Assembly (NCBI GenBank): GCA_916610825.1
Contig: OU744450.1
Span: 24,946,850 to 25,010,849, forward strand
Direction: 5' to 3'
From: Haliclystus octoradiatus
Lineage: Eukaryota; Cnidaria; Staurozoa; Stauromedusae; Haliclystidae
DNA: 64,000 nucleotides
This document shows positions 31,859 to 54,190 of this stretch, piece by piece; positions within the stretch are counted from its first letter, which is position 1; each line of letters begins with the position of its first letter. A program made the position numbers and the translations under genes. The notes beneath the pieces are model-generated. The model was not told the origin of the DNA. It saw only the letters and a program-made list of their open reading frames with translations, and searched no databases.

Positions 31859-32439
31859 TTACCTATCCCCTATTCAGTCCAGTGCACACTTTCTGTTGGT
31901 ATTATACAGACCCTACTAATCCTTAGATTTGGGTCTGCCCACATGCTAATTTCAAACTTGATTTTATGAAATTATGTAGACATAGTCCTTAGCATTTTCA
32001 AAGCCTCAATTTGCCATGATAACAAAACATTGCAATGGTCAGGCATGAGAGAGTTCCTCGGAAAAGCTAATTTCCTCGTTTTCCATCGGCTTTAAAACAA
32101 AGTAAATTCATTGAAAATACTAATCTTGCTATTGTTTTGGTAATTTTCCTAGAATTTTCTTCATTTTTGACTGAGCTCGACTCTCATGCCTGAATGGTCA
32201 GTGGTCATTTCAAACTATTTAACATCAAAGGGTTTGTCAATTATACAAACCATCATAAATCTAAAGAATCAGCCTTAGGTGACTAGTCTGAACAACATAA
32301 TTATTTATTAAGATATTCAAGCCCATTATACCATTACATGAAATTGTTCAGTCTTTCTGTGGATCTCAGTCTTTATCTACCTTTTTAATATCTAAAATCT
32401 GTCATTTTCGTATTGAAATTCAAATAGAAATTATCCTTA

Positions 32440-32830
32440 GTGTCAGCCTATTTTCAATCTATATCCTTAGTTTCAGCCTATTCTCAATCTACAGTGAAAC
32501 TTGTATATAACAGCCAGCTACGAGAGGTAGATAAATTTACCATTACAAGACAGGTGGATTTTATATACAGGTTTGATTAAATAGAAAATACTATTTTAGA
32601 CATTGCAAGAGTGACCGCTATTGACAGGTGGCCGCTGTATAGAGGTGACTGTTATAACAGATTTGACTGTATATCCTTAGTTTCAGCCTATTTTCAATCT
32701 ATATCCTTGGTTTCAGCCTATTTTCAATCTATATCTTAGTTTCAGCCTATGTTCAATAGACTATGTCCTTAGTTTCAGCCTATTTTCAATCTATAGGCCT
32801 ATCCTTAGTTTCAGCCTATTTTTAATCTAT
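32440..32830. repeat. Roughly 30-33-bp tandem repeat
   Basis: Repeated ATCCTTAGTTTCAGCCTATT + TTCAATCTAT, about seven copies on both sides of the inserted MITE at 32492-32669. Confidence 0.85.
32492..32669. mobile_element. pogo/Tc1-like MITE (178 bp), complete
   Basis: Starts CAGTGAAACTTGTATATAAC, ends GTTATAACAGATTTGACTG, flanked by TA on both sides; inserted inside the tandem repeat. TA target sites and CAGT ends are typical of Tc1/mariner-pogo derivatives. Confidence 0.8.
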
Positions 32831-32864
32831 ATCAAACATTTGTACCTCTGATGTCGGCATTTGC

Positions 32865-42487
<9,623 letters not shown>

Positions 42488-42780
42488 ACAGTATGCACCC
42501 AGTAAACCAAAGACGTATTTATGACGACTTGCTCTCGTCGGGAACTGGTTGTTATCTCGCCTGTCATATTGACTCGTCTTAAAGACGACATGCAGACACT
42601 TCACAAAAGACGAGTAACAACATGTCGGTCTTAAAGACGACAAAAAGACAGCCTACAAAATAACAACTTTCTTGTCGACAACAAAGACAGCATTCAGACG
42701 TCAAAACTACGGCTTGAGCAAGACGTCATAAGGACAAGCCAAGAAGACGTCATTATGACGCTTACTGTAGACAAGTATTT
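42488..42780. mobile_element. Terminal repeat region CCCAGTAAACCAAAGACG (left)
   Basis: Begins CCCAGTAAACCAAAGACG and is rich in GACGAC/GTCGTC subrepeats. Its inverse partner, ending GGTTTTGGTTTACTGGG, is at 54780-54967. The next 80 bp (GTTATCTCG..TGTCA..GACTCGTC) also match the partner inverted. Either the two ends of one 12.5-kb element or two solo ends. Confidence 0.5.
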
Positions 42781-43669
42781 ACCAATTTGGTTTTTGAAAA
42801 AATGACATTTCTATTCAGTTTGTCATGCATTCCTAGATACTAATGAATGAGTTTCGATATCTGACAAACGGTGAAGTCAATTCAATGAAAAAAGAAATTT
42901 TATAAAAGTAACCCTTTTTATAAAAGTTTGACTTTTTATCCAATAGAATCAAAACATAAAACAATTTTATTATATTAACTTATCAATTTTATTATACATC
43001 CATGCATCGCCATGTATTGTATTACTGTTTAATTGCCATTTATCAAACTTTCAAACACTTTCCGTTGAAATCTGAAAACGAAGCTCCGTGTGTCCGCAGA
43101 CAGGTTCGTTCGATCGATTTGTTATTGCCCACAAAAATTGTTTGCTGTAGGCCAAATGCCTACTACGCTCCCGGTGAAAATGAGCAGAAAAATATTTGGC
43201 GGAAAATTTCTTCAAATTTCAATATTTTCACTAAAGAAGTTACTGACAAGTGTATCTATATAAAAAAGACAACTCCTGTAAGTTTTATTAAAAATATTGG
43301 TCAAATTCTTGTTTAATTGCATCCACATGAGTTTGAAAATCTGAAAAATTTTAAGTCTTGTAAATTATGTAGACTGCCGTAGTGCCTTATTCAGACAAAT
43401 CATAGACATTCTTCTTTTTGTTAATTAATTGAGGTTAAATGGTCATATTTTCAATAGTAAATACTTAAGATTATGCAAGTATGTCTAACAAACCATCCGA
43501 TAGTTGATAACTTGATATTTTACTGAAAGTGCTGCTAATTGTTGATTTTATTTACAAAATAAATTTGAATATGTAAATGGGTTATGTACTATGTAGCCAA
43601 AATATAAAATTATCTTCTTCGATATGAAATTTGGTATCCCGAAAATGCCCTGCATAGAAAACCCGCAAG

Positions 43670-46600
43670 ATAACATCGTTATATTAACAAATTATCCCAG
43701 TCAATTTCAGTTGAAAATCTTATCAAATGCACATTTAATCTCTAAAACGTTGTTGTACGCAACGGGCAAATTTACGAAAATGGCACACGTCTTAATAGTA
43801 TGCGATTTTGTCAAATGTGGTGATAAAGATAAAAAATACCCAAGGTTACATATAAATCTTTAACAAACCATGCAAATCAATTTCAATTGAAGATTACACC
43901 GAAAACTACATTTAATCTTCAAAACGTTTTGTACACAAAAGGCATATTTACAAAAATTGCACATATCTTAATTAATCAGTATGTGATTTTGTAAAATGTC
44001 AATATTAGAATTTCAGATAAAAAAATACTCCAAGTCATATAAACATCTAAACCACTCAAATAAACTCAATTGTAAGATTGGATCAAAATCTTAATATTTA
44101 ATCTACAATTTACAAAAAGTTACAAAATTTACAAAATTGAACATATCTTAATTAATAAATATGTCATATTATCAAATGTTGATATTTCAGATAAAAATTA
44201 CTCCATGTGATATATACATCTTTAATAAACTATGCAAATCAATTTCAGTTAAATATTACACTGGAATCTTAATATAATCCGTAAAAGTTTTTGTACACAA
44301 ATGGCAAACTTCCAAAAATTGTCCAGTTGTTACGTACCATGTGATTTTGTCAAATGTCGATATTTCAGATAAAAATTACTCCATGTGATATATACATCTT
44401 TAATAAACTAGGCAAATCAATTTCAGTGAAAGTTTTGATCAAAATCATCATTTAATTTTCAAAAAGTTTTTGTACACAAATGGCATATTTTCAAAAATTG
44501 TACATATGTTACGTACCATGCGATTATGACAAATGTCGATATTTCAGATAAAAATTACTCCATGTGATATATACATCTTTAATAAACTAGGCAAATCAAT
44601 TTCAGCGAAAGTTTTGATCAAAATCATCATTTAATTTTCAAAAAGTTTTTGTACACAAATGGCATATTTTCAAAGATTGTACATATGTTACGTACCATGC
44701 AATTTTGTCAAATGTCGATATTTCAGATAAAAATTACTCCATGTGATATATACATCTTTAATAAACTAGGCAAATCAATTTCAGTGAAAGTTTTGATCAA
44801 AACCATCATTTAATTTTCAAAAAGTTTTTGTACACAAATGGCATTTTTTCAATAATTGTACATATGTTACGTACCATGCAATTTTGTCAAATGTCGATAT
44901 TTCAGATAAAAATTACTCCATGTGATATATACATCTTTAAAAAAACTAGGCAAATCAATTTCAGTGAAAGTTTTGATCAAAATCATCATTTAATGTTCAA
45001 AAAGATTTTGTACACAAATGGCATATTTTCAAAAATTGTACATATGTTACGTACCATGCGATTTTGTCAAATGTCGATATTTCAGAAAAAAATTACTCCA
45101 TGTGATATATACATCTTTAATAAACTAGGCAAATCAATTTCAGTGAAAGTTTTGATCAAAATCACCATTTAATTTTCAAAAAGTTTTTGAACACAAATGG
45201 CATATTTTCCAAATTTGTACATATGTTACGTACCATGTAATTTTTTCAAATGTCGATATTTCAGATAAAAATTACTCCATGTTATATATACATCTTTAAT
45301 AAACTAGGCAAATCAATTTCAGCGAAAGTTTTGATCAAAATCATCATTTAATTTTCAAAAAGTTTTTGTACACAAATGGCATATTTTCAAAAATTGTACA
45401 TATGTTACGTACCATGCAATTTTGTCAAATGTCGATATTTCAGATAAAAATTACTCCATGTTATATATACATCTTTAATAAACTAGGCAAATCAATTTCA
45501 GTGAAAGTTTTGATCAAAATCATCATTTAATTTTCAAAAAGTTTTTGTAGACAAATGGCAAATTTTCAAAAAGTGTACGTATGTTACATACCATGCGATT
45601 TTGTCAAATGTCGATATTTCAGATAAAAATTACTCCATGTGATATATACATCTTTAATAAACTAGGCAAATCAATTTCAGTGAAAGTTTTGATCAAAATC
45701 ATCATTTAATTTTCAAAAAGTTTTTGTACACAAATGGCATATTTTCAAAAATTGTACATATGTTACGTACCATGTAATTTTTTCAAATGTCGATATTTCA
45801 GATAAAAATTACTCCATGTTATATATACATCTTTAATAAACTAGGCAAATCAATTTCAGCGAAAGTTTTGATCAAAATCATCATTTAATTTTCAAAAAGT
45901 TTTTGTACACAAATGGCATATTTTCAAAAATTGTACATATGTTACGTACCATGCAATTTTGTCAAATGTCGATATTTCAGATAAAAATTACTCCATGTTA
46001 TATATACATCTTTAATAAACTAGGCAAATCAATTTCAGTGAAAGTTTTGATCAAAATCATCATTTAATTTTCAAAAAGTTTTTGTAGACAAATGGCAAAT
46101 TTTCAAAAAGTGTACGTATGTTACATACCATGCGATTTTGTCAAATGTCGATATTTCAGATAAAAATTACTCCATGTGATATATACATCTTTAATAAACT
46201 AGGCAAATCAATTTCAGTGAAAGTTTTGATCAAAATCATCATTTAATTTTCAAAAAGTTTTTGTACACAAATGGCATATTTTCAAAAATTGTACATATGT
46301 TACGTACCATGCGATTTTGACAAATGTCGATATTTCAGATAAAAATTACTCCATGTGATCTATACATCTTTAATAAACTAGGCAAATCAATTTCAGCGAA
46401 AGTTTTGATCAAAATCATCATTTAATTTTCAAAAAGTTTTTGTACACAAATGGCATATTTTCAAAAATTGTAAATATGTTACGTACCATGCAATTTTGTC
46501 AAATGTCGATATTTCAGATAAAAATTACTCCATGTTATATATACATCTTTAATAAACTAGGCAAATCAATTTCAGCGAAAGTTTTGATCAAAATCATCAT

Positions 46601-48850
46601 TTAATTTTCAAAAAGTTTTTGTACACAAATGGCATATTTTCAAAAATTGTACATATGTTACGTACCATGCAATTTTGTCAAATGTCGATATTTCAGATAA
46701 AAATTACTCCATGTGATATATACATCTTTATTAAACTAGGCAAATCAATTTCAGTGAAAGTTTTGATCAAAATCATCATTTAATTTTCAAAAAGTTTTTG
46801 TACACAAATGGCATATTTTCAAAAATTGTACATATGTTATGTACCATGCAATTTTGTCAAATGTCGATATTTCAGATAAAAATTACTCCATGTGATATAT
46901 ACATCTTTAATAAACTAGGCAAATCAATTTCAGTGTAAGTTTTGATCAAAATCACCATTTAATTTTCAAAAAGTTTTTGTACACAAATGGCATATTTTCA
47001 AAAATTGTACATATGTTACGTACCATGCAATTTTTTCAAATGTCGATATTTCAGATAAAAATTACTCCATGTTATATATACATCTTTAATAAACTAGGCA
47101 AATCAATTTCAGCGAAAGTTTTGATCAAAATCATCATTTAATTTTCAAAAAGTTTTTGTACACAAATGGCATATTTTCAAAAATTGTACATATGTTACGT
47201 ACCATGCAATTTTGTCAAATGTCGATACTTCAGATAAAAATTACTCCATGTGATATATACATCTTTAATAAACTAGGCAAATCAATTTCAGCGAAAGTTT
47301 TGATCAAAATCATCATTTAATTTTCAAAAAGTTTTGTACACAAATGGCATATTTTCAAAAATTGTACATATGTTACGTACCATGCAATTTTGTCAAATGT
47401 CGATATTTCAGATAAAAATTACTCCATGTTATATATACATCTTTAATAAACAAGGCAAATCAATTTCAGCGAAAGTTTTGATCAAAATCATCATTTAATT
47501 TTCAAAAAGTTTTTGTACACAAATGGCATATTTTCAAAAATTGTACATATGTTACGTACCATGCAATTTTGTCAAATGTCGATATTTCAGATAAAAATTA
47601 CTCCATGTTATATATACATCTTTAATAAACTAGGCAAATCAATTTCAGTGAAAGTTTTGATCAAAACCATCATTTAATTTTCAAAAAGTTTTTGTACACA
47701 AATGGCATATTTTCAAAAATTGTACATATGTTACGTACCATGCAATTTTGTCAAATGTCGATATTTCAGATAAAAATTACTCCATGTGATATATACATCT
47801 TTATTAAACTAGGCAAATCAATTTCAGTGAAAGTTTTGATCAAAATCATCATTTAATTTTCAAAAAGTTTTTGTACACAAATGGCATATTTTCAAAAATT
47901 GTACATATGTTACGTACCATGCAATTTTGTCAAATGTCGATATTTCAGATAAAAATTACTCCATGTTATATATACATCTTTAATAAACTAGGCAAATTAA
48001 TTTCAGTGAAAGTTTTGATCAAAACCATCATTTAATTTTCAAAAAGTTTTTGTACACAAATGGCATATTTTCAAAAATTGTACATATGTTACGTACCATG
48101 CAATTTTGTCAAATGTCGATATTTCAGATAAAAATTACTCCATGTTATATATACATCTTTAATAAACTAGGCAAATCAATTTCAGTGAAAGTTTTGATCA
48201 AAATCATCATTTAATTTTCAAAAAGTTTTTGTACACAAATGGCATATTTTCAAAAATTGTACATATGTTACGTACCATGCAATTTTGTCAAATGTCGATA
48301 TTTCAGATAAAAATTACTCCATGTGATATATACATCTTTAATAAACTAGGCAAATCAATTTCAGTGAAAGTTTTGATCAAAACCATCATTTAATTTTCAA
48401 AAAGTTTTTGTACACAAATGGCATATTTTCAAAAATTGTACATATGTTATGTACCATGCAATTTTGTCAAATGTCGATATTTCAGATAAAAATTACTCCA
48501 TGTGATATACACATCTTTAATAAACTAGGCAAATCAATTTCAGTGAAAGTTTTGATCAAAACCATCATTTAATTTTCAAAAAGTTTTTGTACACAAATGG
48601 CATATTTTCAAAAATTGTACATATGTTATGTACCATGCAATTTTGTCAAATGTCGATATTTCAGATAAAAATTACTCCATGTGATATATACATCTTTAAT
48701 AAACTAGGCCAATCAATTTCAGTGAAAGTTTTGATCAAAATCATCATTTAATTTTCAAAAGCTTTTGTAAACAAATGGCATGTTTACAAAAACTGCATAT
48801 GTCTGGATTGTTTGAGATTTTGTCAAATGATGGAGTTTCAGTCAAAAATA
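43670..48850. repeat. 179-bp satellite array, about 28 monomers, with trimeric higher-order structure
   Basis: Monomer landmarks: AACTAGGCAAATCAATTTCAG, GAAAGTTTTGATCAAAATCA, TTTTTGTACACAAATGGC, TACATATGTTACGTACCATG, TGTCAAATGTCGATATTTCAG, TACTCCATGTGATATATACA. Monomers from about 44.4 to 48.7 kb are nearly identical; those at both edges are progressively diverged. A distinctive variant (GTAGACAAATGGCAAATTTT with ACGTATGTTACATACC) recurs at 45547 and 46086, 539 bp or three monomers apart. Each monomer carries AATAAA and several TTTCAG strings. Frames such as 44828-45172 are repeat by-products. Confidence 0.97.
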
Positions 48851-48959
48851 ATCAGTGTCAGGACCATAATTAGTGTTTTATAGAAACTGCAGAAACAAAA
48901 TGTCAGTTAAAACTTTTGTCAAATGCAGGTATCTAGTATCTACTACATCATCTTTCTGC

Positions 48960-51300
48960 ACAATTGCAGTAATTACGTATTACGTTAATGATAGCCTAGA
49001 TATATATCATCCTAATATATTTTAAAAAATTACTGAAATTGATTTTTGTTGAATACCATATTTGACGTCGATATCAATTTTAATAAATATCCAAATTCAT
49101 GATCTCAACCATATATAAGTGATAGATCTTTGTACTTCCACGATATTAGCTATTGGTTGACAGTTACATGTAAGTGAACTGTAGTAGCAACTATAGTATA
49201 TTTGTAAATGAACTGTAGTAGACTAGTAGCAACCATGGTATATTTTATAAAATCCCACTCTAGTATTGGTTTATTACTTCGATTTTCTGATCTTGTAAAT
49301 GCCATTTGAAGTAATAGACTACAGGTGATAGAATACATTTATAATAAATGTTAATATTGATAGCATTAATAGGTAAAAGCAATCCAATGTTGGTCAACCA
49401 AGGCTCTACAAAGACAAATATTAGAACATTGATTATTAACTTGATAAACATTATTGCAACTAGCTGAGCTGATGATTTAAGAAAAATTGCTACTGAAAAT
49501 GAATAACATCAGTAGTGCTAGGCATCCTGCAGAGTACTATGTCTATATGAATATATCCTACATTGTACATTGGTTAAAAACAAGGAAGAAGTGTTCATAG
49601 CACGTTCACAATCAATTTTCTTGTTTGAGTAACATAAATAACAAGTTATTCAAAATTTGAAGGTCCTCTGACATCGGGAAAGGGCGTCTAACGACTTTCT
49701 AAAGCAATCTGTTTGAAATGTTCAAATTAATTTATTCAATTCCAATAATTATTTTCGTAACAGCCACCCTAAAATTAGAAACTAATCAAAGTCAGCGAAC
49801 AAATAACTGCCAAGTCAAAGTTCAGAATCTTCATTGGTTGATAATTGATGTCCTGAAAACAATTAATTGTTTACGCATATGTTTTGAATGTGTAAACTCT
49901 TTTTTTAAAAAAACATTCAACAAATAAGTGAAAACATATACTTGGCATACTTTCTAAAGGTTGATTAGAATATTTTTTATCAGATGTACGTAAATATTGT
50001 GGTGACCTCAGTATTGTGACAAACTTTCTATTGTAATATTGCACTTGCACATGTCATGTAGCTGTTAACTTGAATGTAGTATTTTGTAATCACTCTCTTT
50101 TCTGATGGTTTGAGGCCATACTTTGAATCACGCTTAAAAGTAATGATTGAAAGGTTAGCCTATAGCTAATTGACATACACATACCTCATTTGCTTTTCTT
50201 GGTTTGATGACAATTGATTTGCATAGTAAGTTAGTTGGCAGCCAGGATTTTCTTTATATATTCATATTATAAGATCAACTCTCAAAAACACTTACAACAA
50301 CGTTAACTATCTGCTTATTCCATGAATAAATTGGTAGGCGGAGCCACGTACTCTGGCGCTAAGCTATTTCAAACTAAATTCATCGAAATAGGTGTATGCC
50401 AAGGCCATTGCCTTCGGATTGGTTTGTTAATTTACCAACGTTTGAAAGGACAGAAAGGTGACACTCATAAATCGAATAAAATAAAATAGTTCAAAACCAG
50501 TAAAAATATAGAACAGCAAAAATAAAGGTTATCTTTGTAAACCACAACTATACCAATATAACCGTCCAAACTTGTCAAATTGTCTTGACAAATTATACAA
50601 ATTATGCATCGAACTTCGAAGGAATAAAACTAAAATGGACGCCAAGATCGAGAATCTGAGAATAGCCTCTATCGTGAATTCTATTTCGTGAAATTGAGAT
50701 TTGCAAAACATATTGTTGACGCCGCGTAAAAAAATTACAGAAAAATGACCTTTACTCTCGTTAAAATTATTACATTTTTGCAGCAGCGTTGCAACTACGG
50801 ACAAAGTAACGTCGGAAGATCTACCTATTTCCCAACTTCTGAGCAACGTTGAGAAAAGGTAGCATATGGTAGCTAAGACGTTGCACAACTTCAACGTTGC
50901 GTTGTTCAACCGTTGTTGCTAGCTAGTGTGTTTGCTGGGACTATAAGGACATATCCTATTCACTATATCCACTATTCACGATATTCTTATATCACATTCA
51001 TATGTATAAATAAACATGTTTTATCATTTTAATTTACAGTTTTGATAAAATCGTATCTTCTTGAAAAAATATTTTGGTAAATCCTGCCTTGCACAGTTGA
51101 TTATACGTAGACTAATATCCAGCGTTTTAACTCGAAACTTTTAACCAATGATAATATTTCTTTTCGCGTATGAAGAAGTGTAATACATAAAGTTTATTGA
51201 CAAAAAATAAAATTATTATAAATATATCGTATCAGGGTATTATATTATGTATGATGACCGCAATGATAACTTTGATAATGACGTCTTTGTCTGAGTCTAC
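48960..51300. other. Gene-free AT-rich stretch
   Basis: No supported gene. Near 50760-50943 the sequence has AACGTTG-type inverted repeats and ends GCTAGTGTGTTTGCTGGGA, resembling one end of a CCCAGCAAACAC-type inverted-repeat element whose other end was not located. A small open frame 49718-49927 starts with a hydrophobic stretch but has no other support. Confidence 0.4.
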
Positions 51301-51406
51301 AAATAGACCACAAAATCCTCGGTTCCATGTTGATCCTTGAGCCAATCAACTGTTCGCTGATAATTTGACATGTGTGAGTGCATGTCAAATCTTTTTCGGC
51401 GGCAAA

Positions 51407-51637
51407 ATGTTTACCTTACATAAACCAACCGTCAACGGCAAAGGAAAATTGTCTTTTTATTGGCTTACCATATTAATGTTTCTTGGGAGTATGGTTATTA
51501 TGTTTTACTGTGACTATACTGGCAGCAATGAAGAAGTCTCGATGTCCTCTTACAGCTCTCCATGCGATTCTAATTTGTGTCAATATGTTTGGTTAAAATC
51601 TCAAAGATGCAGAGATTGTTGGCTTCGGCCTATGTAG
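51407..51637 (+). CDS. Small putative membrane protein (76 aa), unrecognised
   Basis: The ATG at 51407 has a good context (GGCAAAATGT). The product has a basic N-terminus (MFTLHKPTVNGKGK), one hydrophobic helix (FYWLTILMFLGSMVIMFYC, residues about 17-35), then a polar, Cys-containing tail (SPCDSNLCQYVW...CRDCW). This would suit a type II or signal-anchored protein. A good donor (CAAG|GTAAGT) lies 48 bp past the stop at 51685-51690, so this may be a 5' exon of a longer transcript reaching the repeated units downstream. No family recognised; it may be fortuitous. Confidence 0.3.
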   Translation: MFTLHKPTVNGKGKLSFYWLTILMFLGSMVIMFYCDYTGSNEEVSMSSYSSPCDSNLCQYVWLKSQRCRDCWLRPM

Positions 51638-52520
51638 CCTAATTTGCAAGGATATAACCTTCTAGCCGGCATAACAGGGAGCAAGGTAAGTTGCTAATTT
51701 CAAAAAATGGACCATTGACTCTGCTGTTTCCTTGTTTAAACATCTCAATAACATCGTTTAGCTATTGTCGTTAGAAATTGCGATTCGCATGGGCATGCAT
51801 ATAGGCATGCAATGGTGATGGATGGTCATGTTCCTGGATCACGTTAGTAACAATTCTGTTTGTCAATTTAATAGTATTTAAAAGAATTTAAAATGAAAGT
51901 GCTAGAGGTTGAAAACACTTTATATGAGAGATTCATGACGTTAGATGCCACACCAAACCGTGCTCTAAAACTTCTAGAAAAATCGAACAAACTCTGAAAA
52001 CTCCGAAAGGCTTTGAGTTTTGACTTTCGGTATTCGACAAAAATCAGAATTGGTAGGTATAAAGCATCAGTTACGGGATAGGATAATTATCCCACACCAT
52101 TACAAACCACGAAAGTAATGATGTTTTGAAAATTTGTTAGGCCTGCATAAATATTCTCTGAACTTCAAGAGCGCCAAATGGCCAAATGAATGTCACAACA
52201 TTCAAGTATTAAAAACGTCAGTTTGCGTTTCTGTCTTATATTTATTCCAAACAGTTTATCAAATCTACAATGATATGTATTCTTTTACGAACTATTTAGT
52301 ATTTACGATTTAAATCAAATGGATCGACGTTTACTATCTACATACCCATGCGCAGAGGACGCACGCACAGAACATTATCTATTGAAAACAGGCTTCCAGC
52401 AACCGGAACTATATCCACAGCGTTTATTATAACTTTGTTTCATGGTAACATCAGTAAATGTGTTGCCTGTTTGCTCGTTTCTACTTCTTCATCTCAATAT
52501 TTAAGTAATTGTTGCATTTA

Positions 52521-53760
52521 GTTGTTGGTAGACTGCAGCACAGATTACTGTCATTTTCAGTTCCATATAATAGGCTACCATCCTGTTATATGTTATATCA
52601 ATATACAATCTATATGGAAACGCCTTCCTATATATTACGCAAGAGGCTGACATTTACACATAATAAACTTGAGGTATGTATCTATGCTCTTGATGGGCTG
52701 CAGTACCCATTTACTATTATTTTCAATGATTTTAATACTATCCTGTTCATATTTTTCTTTTTAGGTGTTTGATGTTTTCATATCTGCTACAATATGCTAC
52801 CTTTATGGAAACACCTTGGCATATATTACGCAGGAGAGTGACATTTACACATGAATGAACTTGAGGTATTTATCTATGCTCTTGATGACGGCAGGACGTC
52901 TGAAGATTTTAACAATTATTTTTAGTCGAGATAATATAATACCATCCTGTTCATATTTTTCTTCTTAGTCATTTGACTTTCAATCTTGGCTACATTAAAG
53001 AAGTTGACATTCACACATAATGAACTTGAGGTATGTATCTATGCTCTTGATGGGCTGCAGTACCCTTTTACTATTATTCTCAATGATTTTGATACTATCC
53101 TGTTCATATTTTTCTTTTTAGCTGTTTGATGTTTCCATATCTGCTACAATATGCAGTCTTTACGGAAACACCTTGGCATATATTACACAGGAGAGTGACA
53201 TTTACTCATAATTAACTTGAGGTATTTATCTAGATGTTCTTGATGACGGCAGTGCGTCTAAAGATTTTAACAATTATTTTCAGTTGAGATAATATAATAC
53301 CATCCTGTTCATATTTTTCTTCTTAGTCATTTGACTTTCAATCTTAGCTATATTAAAGAAGTTGACATTCACACATAATGAACTTGAGGTATGTATCTAT
53401 GCTCTTGATGGGATGCAGTACCCTTTTACTATTATTTTCAATGATTCTAATACTTTCCTGTTCATATTTTTCTTTTTAGCTGTTTGATGTTTTCATATCT
53501 GCTACATTAGGCAACAATGCAATATTCAAATAATTGCGTAAACACATTGATGTGTATATTAAATCAAGAGGCTGACATGTACACTGTATGATGAACAAAA
53601 GGTATGTCCTTAAATGCCCTTTGCGGACTGCAGGACACATACGTATTATTTTTTGTCAATATAACACTATCCTGTCTGTTCATCTTTTATTTTTAGCCAT
53701 TCGAGGTTTGATATTTGAAACATTATAGAGATTGGCATGTACACATCATGGACATAAGGT
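52521..53760 (+). repeat. Tandem array of exon-like units encoding short hydrophobic ORFs
   Basis: Seven diverged units with the junction CTTGAG|GTATGT (or GTATTT) at 52673, 52865, 53030, 53221, 53388, 53601 and 53758. Spacing alternates between about 192 and 166 bp, so the basic repeat is a dimer of roughly 357 bp. Each unit has TTTTTCTTTTTAG or TTTTTCTTCTTAG upstream, an ideal acceptor. Read as exons the units contain stops in all frames. Read through, three of them encode MNLRYVSMLLMGCS-type leaders (52855-52968, 53020-53121, 53378-53479) that stop at the TAG of the acceptor. Confidence 0.8.
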
Positions 53761-53942
53761 ATTTAGTTTTGTTATTATATGATGTTGTTTCAAGTTTAAC
53801 TCAAGTCTATCCGAACATGATCATACCTCGTTTTGAACCCTATCAATTTTTTCAAAAAGATAGTTCACTTCCTAAAAATAACAAAAAGATCTGCAGTACG
53901 AATACCTTGAGCAAATGTGGAAGCCTACTTGATAGGCTATAG
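53748..53942 (+). CDS. Putative small secreted peptide (64 aa), last member of the repeated-unit array
   Basis: The ATG at 53748 matches the ATG of the upstream repeat units. The leader MDIRYLVLLLYDVVSSLTQV looks like a signal peptide, and a polar tail follows (NMIIPRFEPYQFFQKDSSLP, then ICSTNTLSKCGSLL) with two cysteines eight residues apart. Upstream copies in the array keep only the leader. No family recognised. The donor-like G|GTATTT after codon 4 leaves open that this is an exon edge instead. Confidence 0.35.
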   Translation: MDIRYLVLLLYDVVSSLTQVYPNMIIPRFEPYQFFQKDSSLPKNNKKICSTNTLSKCGSLLDRL

Positions 53943-54097
53943 TTAGAAATGATTTAAATTTTCGCTTGAGCACGAAGTTCGAAAAAATAATCAACCTTCT
54001 TAAATCCTAGAACATGTGTTCTTCTGAGTTTTTCTAGCCTACCAGGATTCCTGCTGTTGTCAGACTTGCTCAAGCATGGCTTATATACAAATCCAAT

Positions 54098-54190
54098 GTT
54101 ACATCATCATCAACATCATCATTTATTCAGAATCCTGATAATTTCTATAGTAACTTTTTTTCACAGGACTGATTTAAGTAACAATTAACT
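54098..54190 (-). mobile_element. LINE 3' tail fragment
   Basis: On the minus strand ...CAGTCCTGTGAAAAAAAGTT...GGATTCTGAATAAATGATGATG matches the 3' end of the LINE at 2031-2816, including the ATG-repeat tail. About 90 bp, heavily 5'-truncated. Confidence 0.65.

Larger units (their letters stand above)
29892..32864. other. Convergent intergenic spacer
   Basis: It lies between the 3' ends of the CCP-Kazal-NTR gene and the FAM102-like gene. It contains AATAAA at 30085-30090, dispersed TTCATGAACT-type palindromic repeats (30296-30440, also seen at 24140-24280 and 29095-29150), an inverted-repeat element (31026-31858) and a short-period tandem repeat broken by a MITE (32440-32830). A last exon of the FAM102-like gene could be hidden here. 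Confidence 0.55.

Noticed and set aside
43002-43316. 104-codon plus-strand frame
   Set aside because: No domain, signal or splice evidence; composition fits chance in AT-rich DNA.
44828-45172. 114-codon frame with an internal repeat
   Set aside because: Spans two satellite monomers; other monomers do not keep it open.
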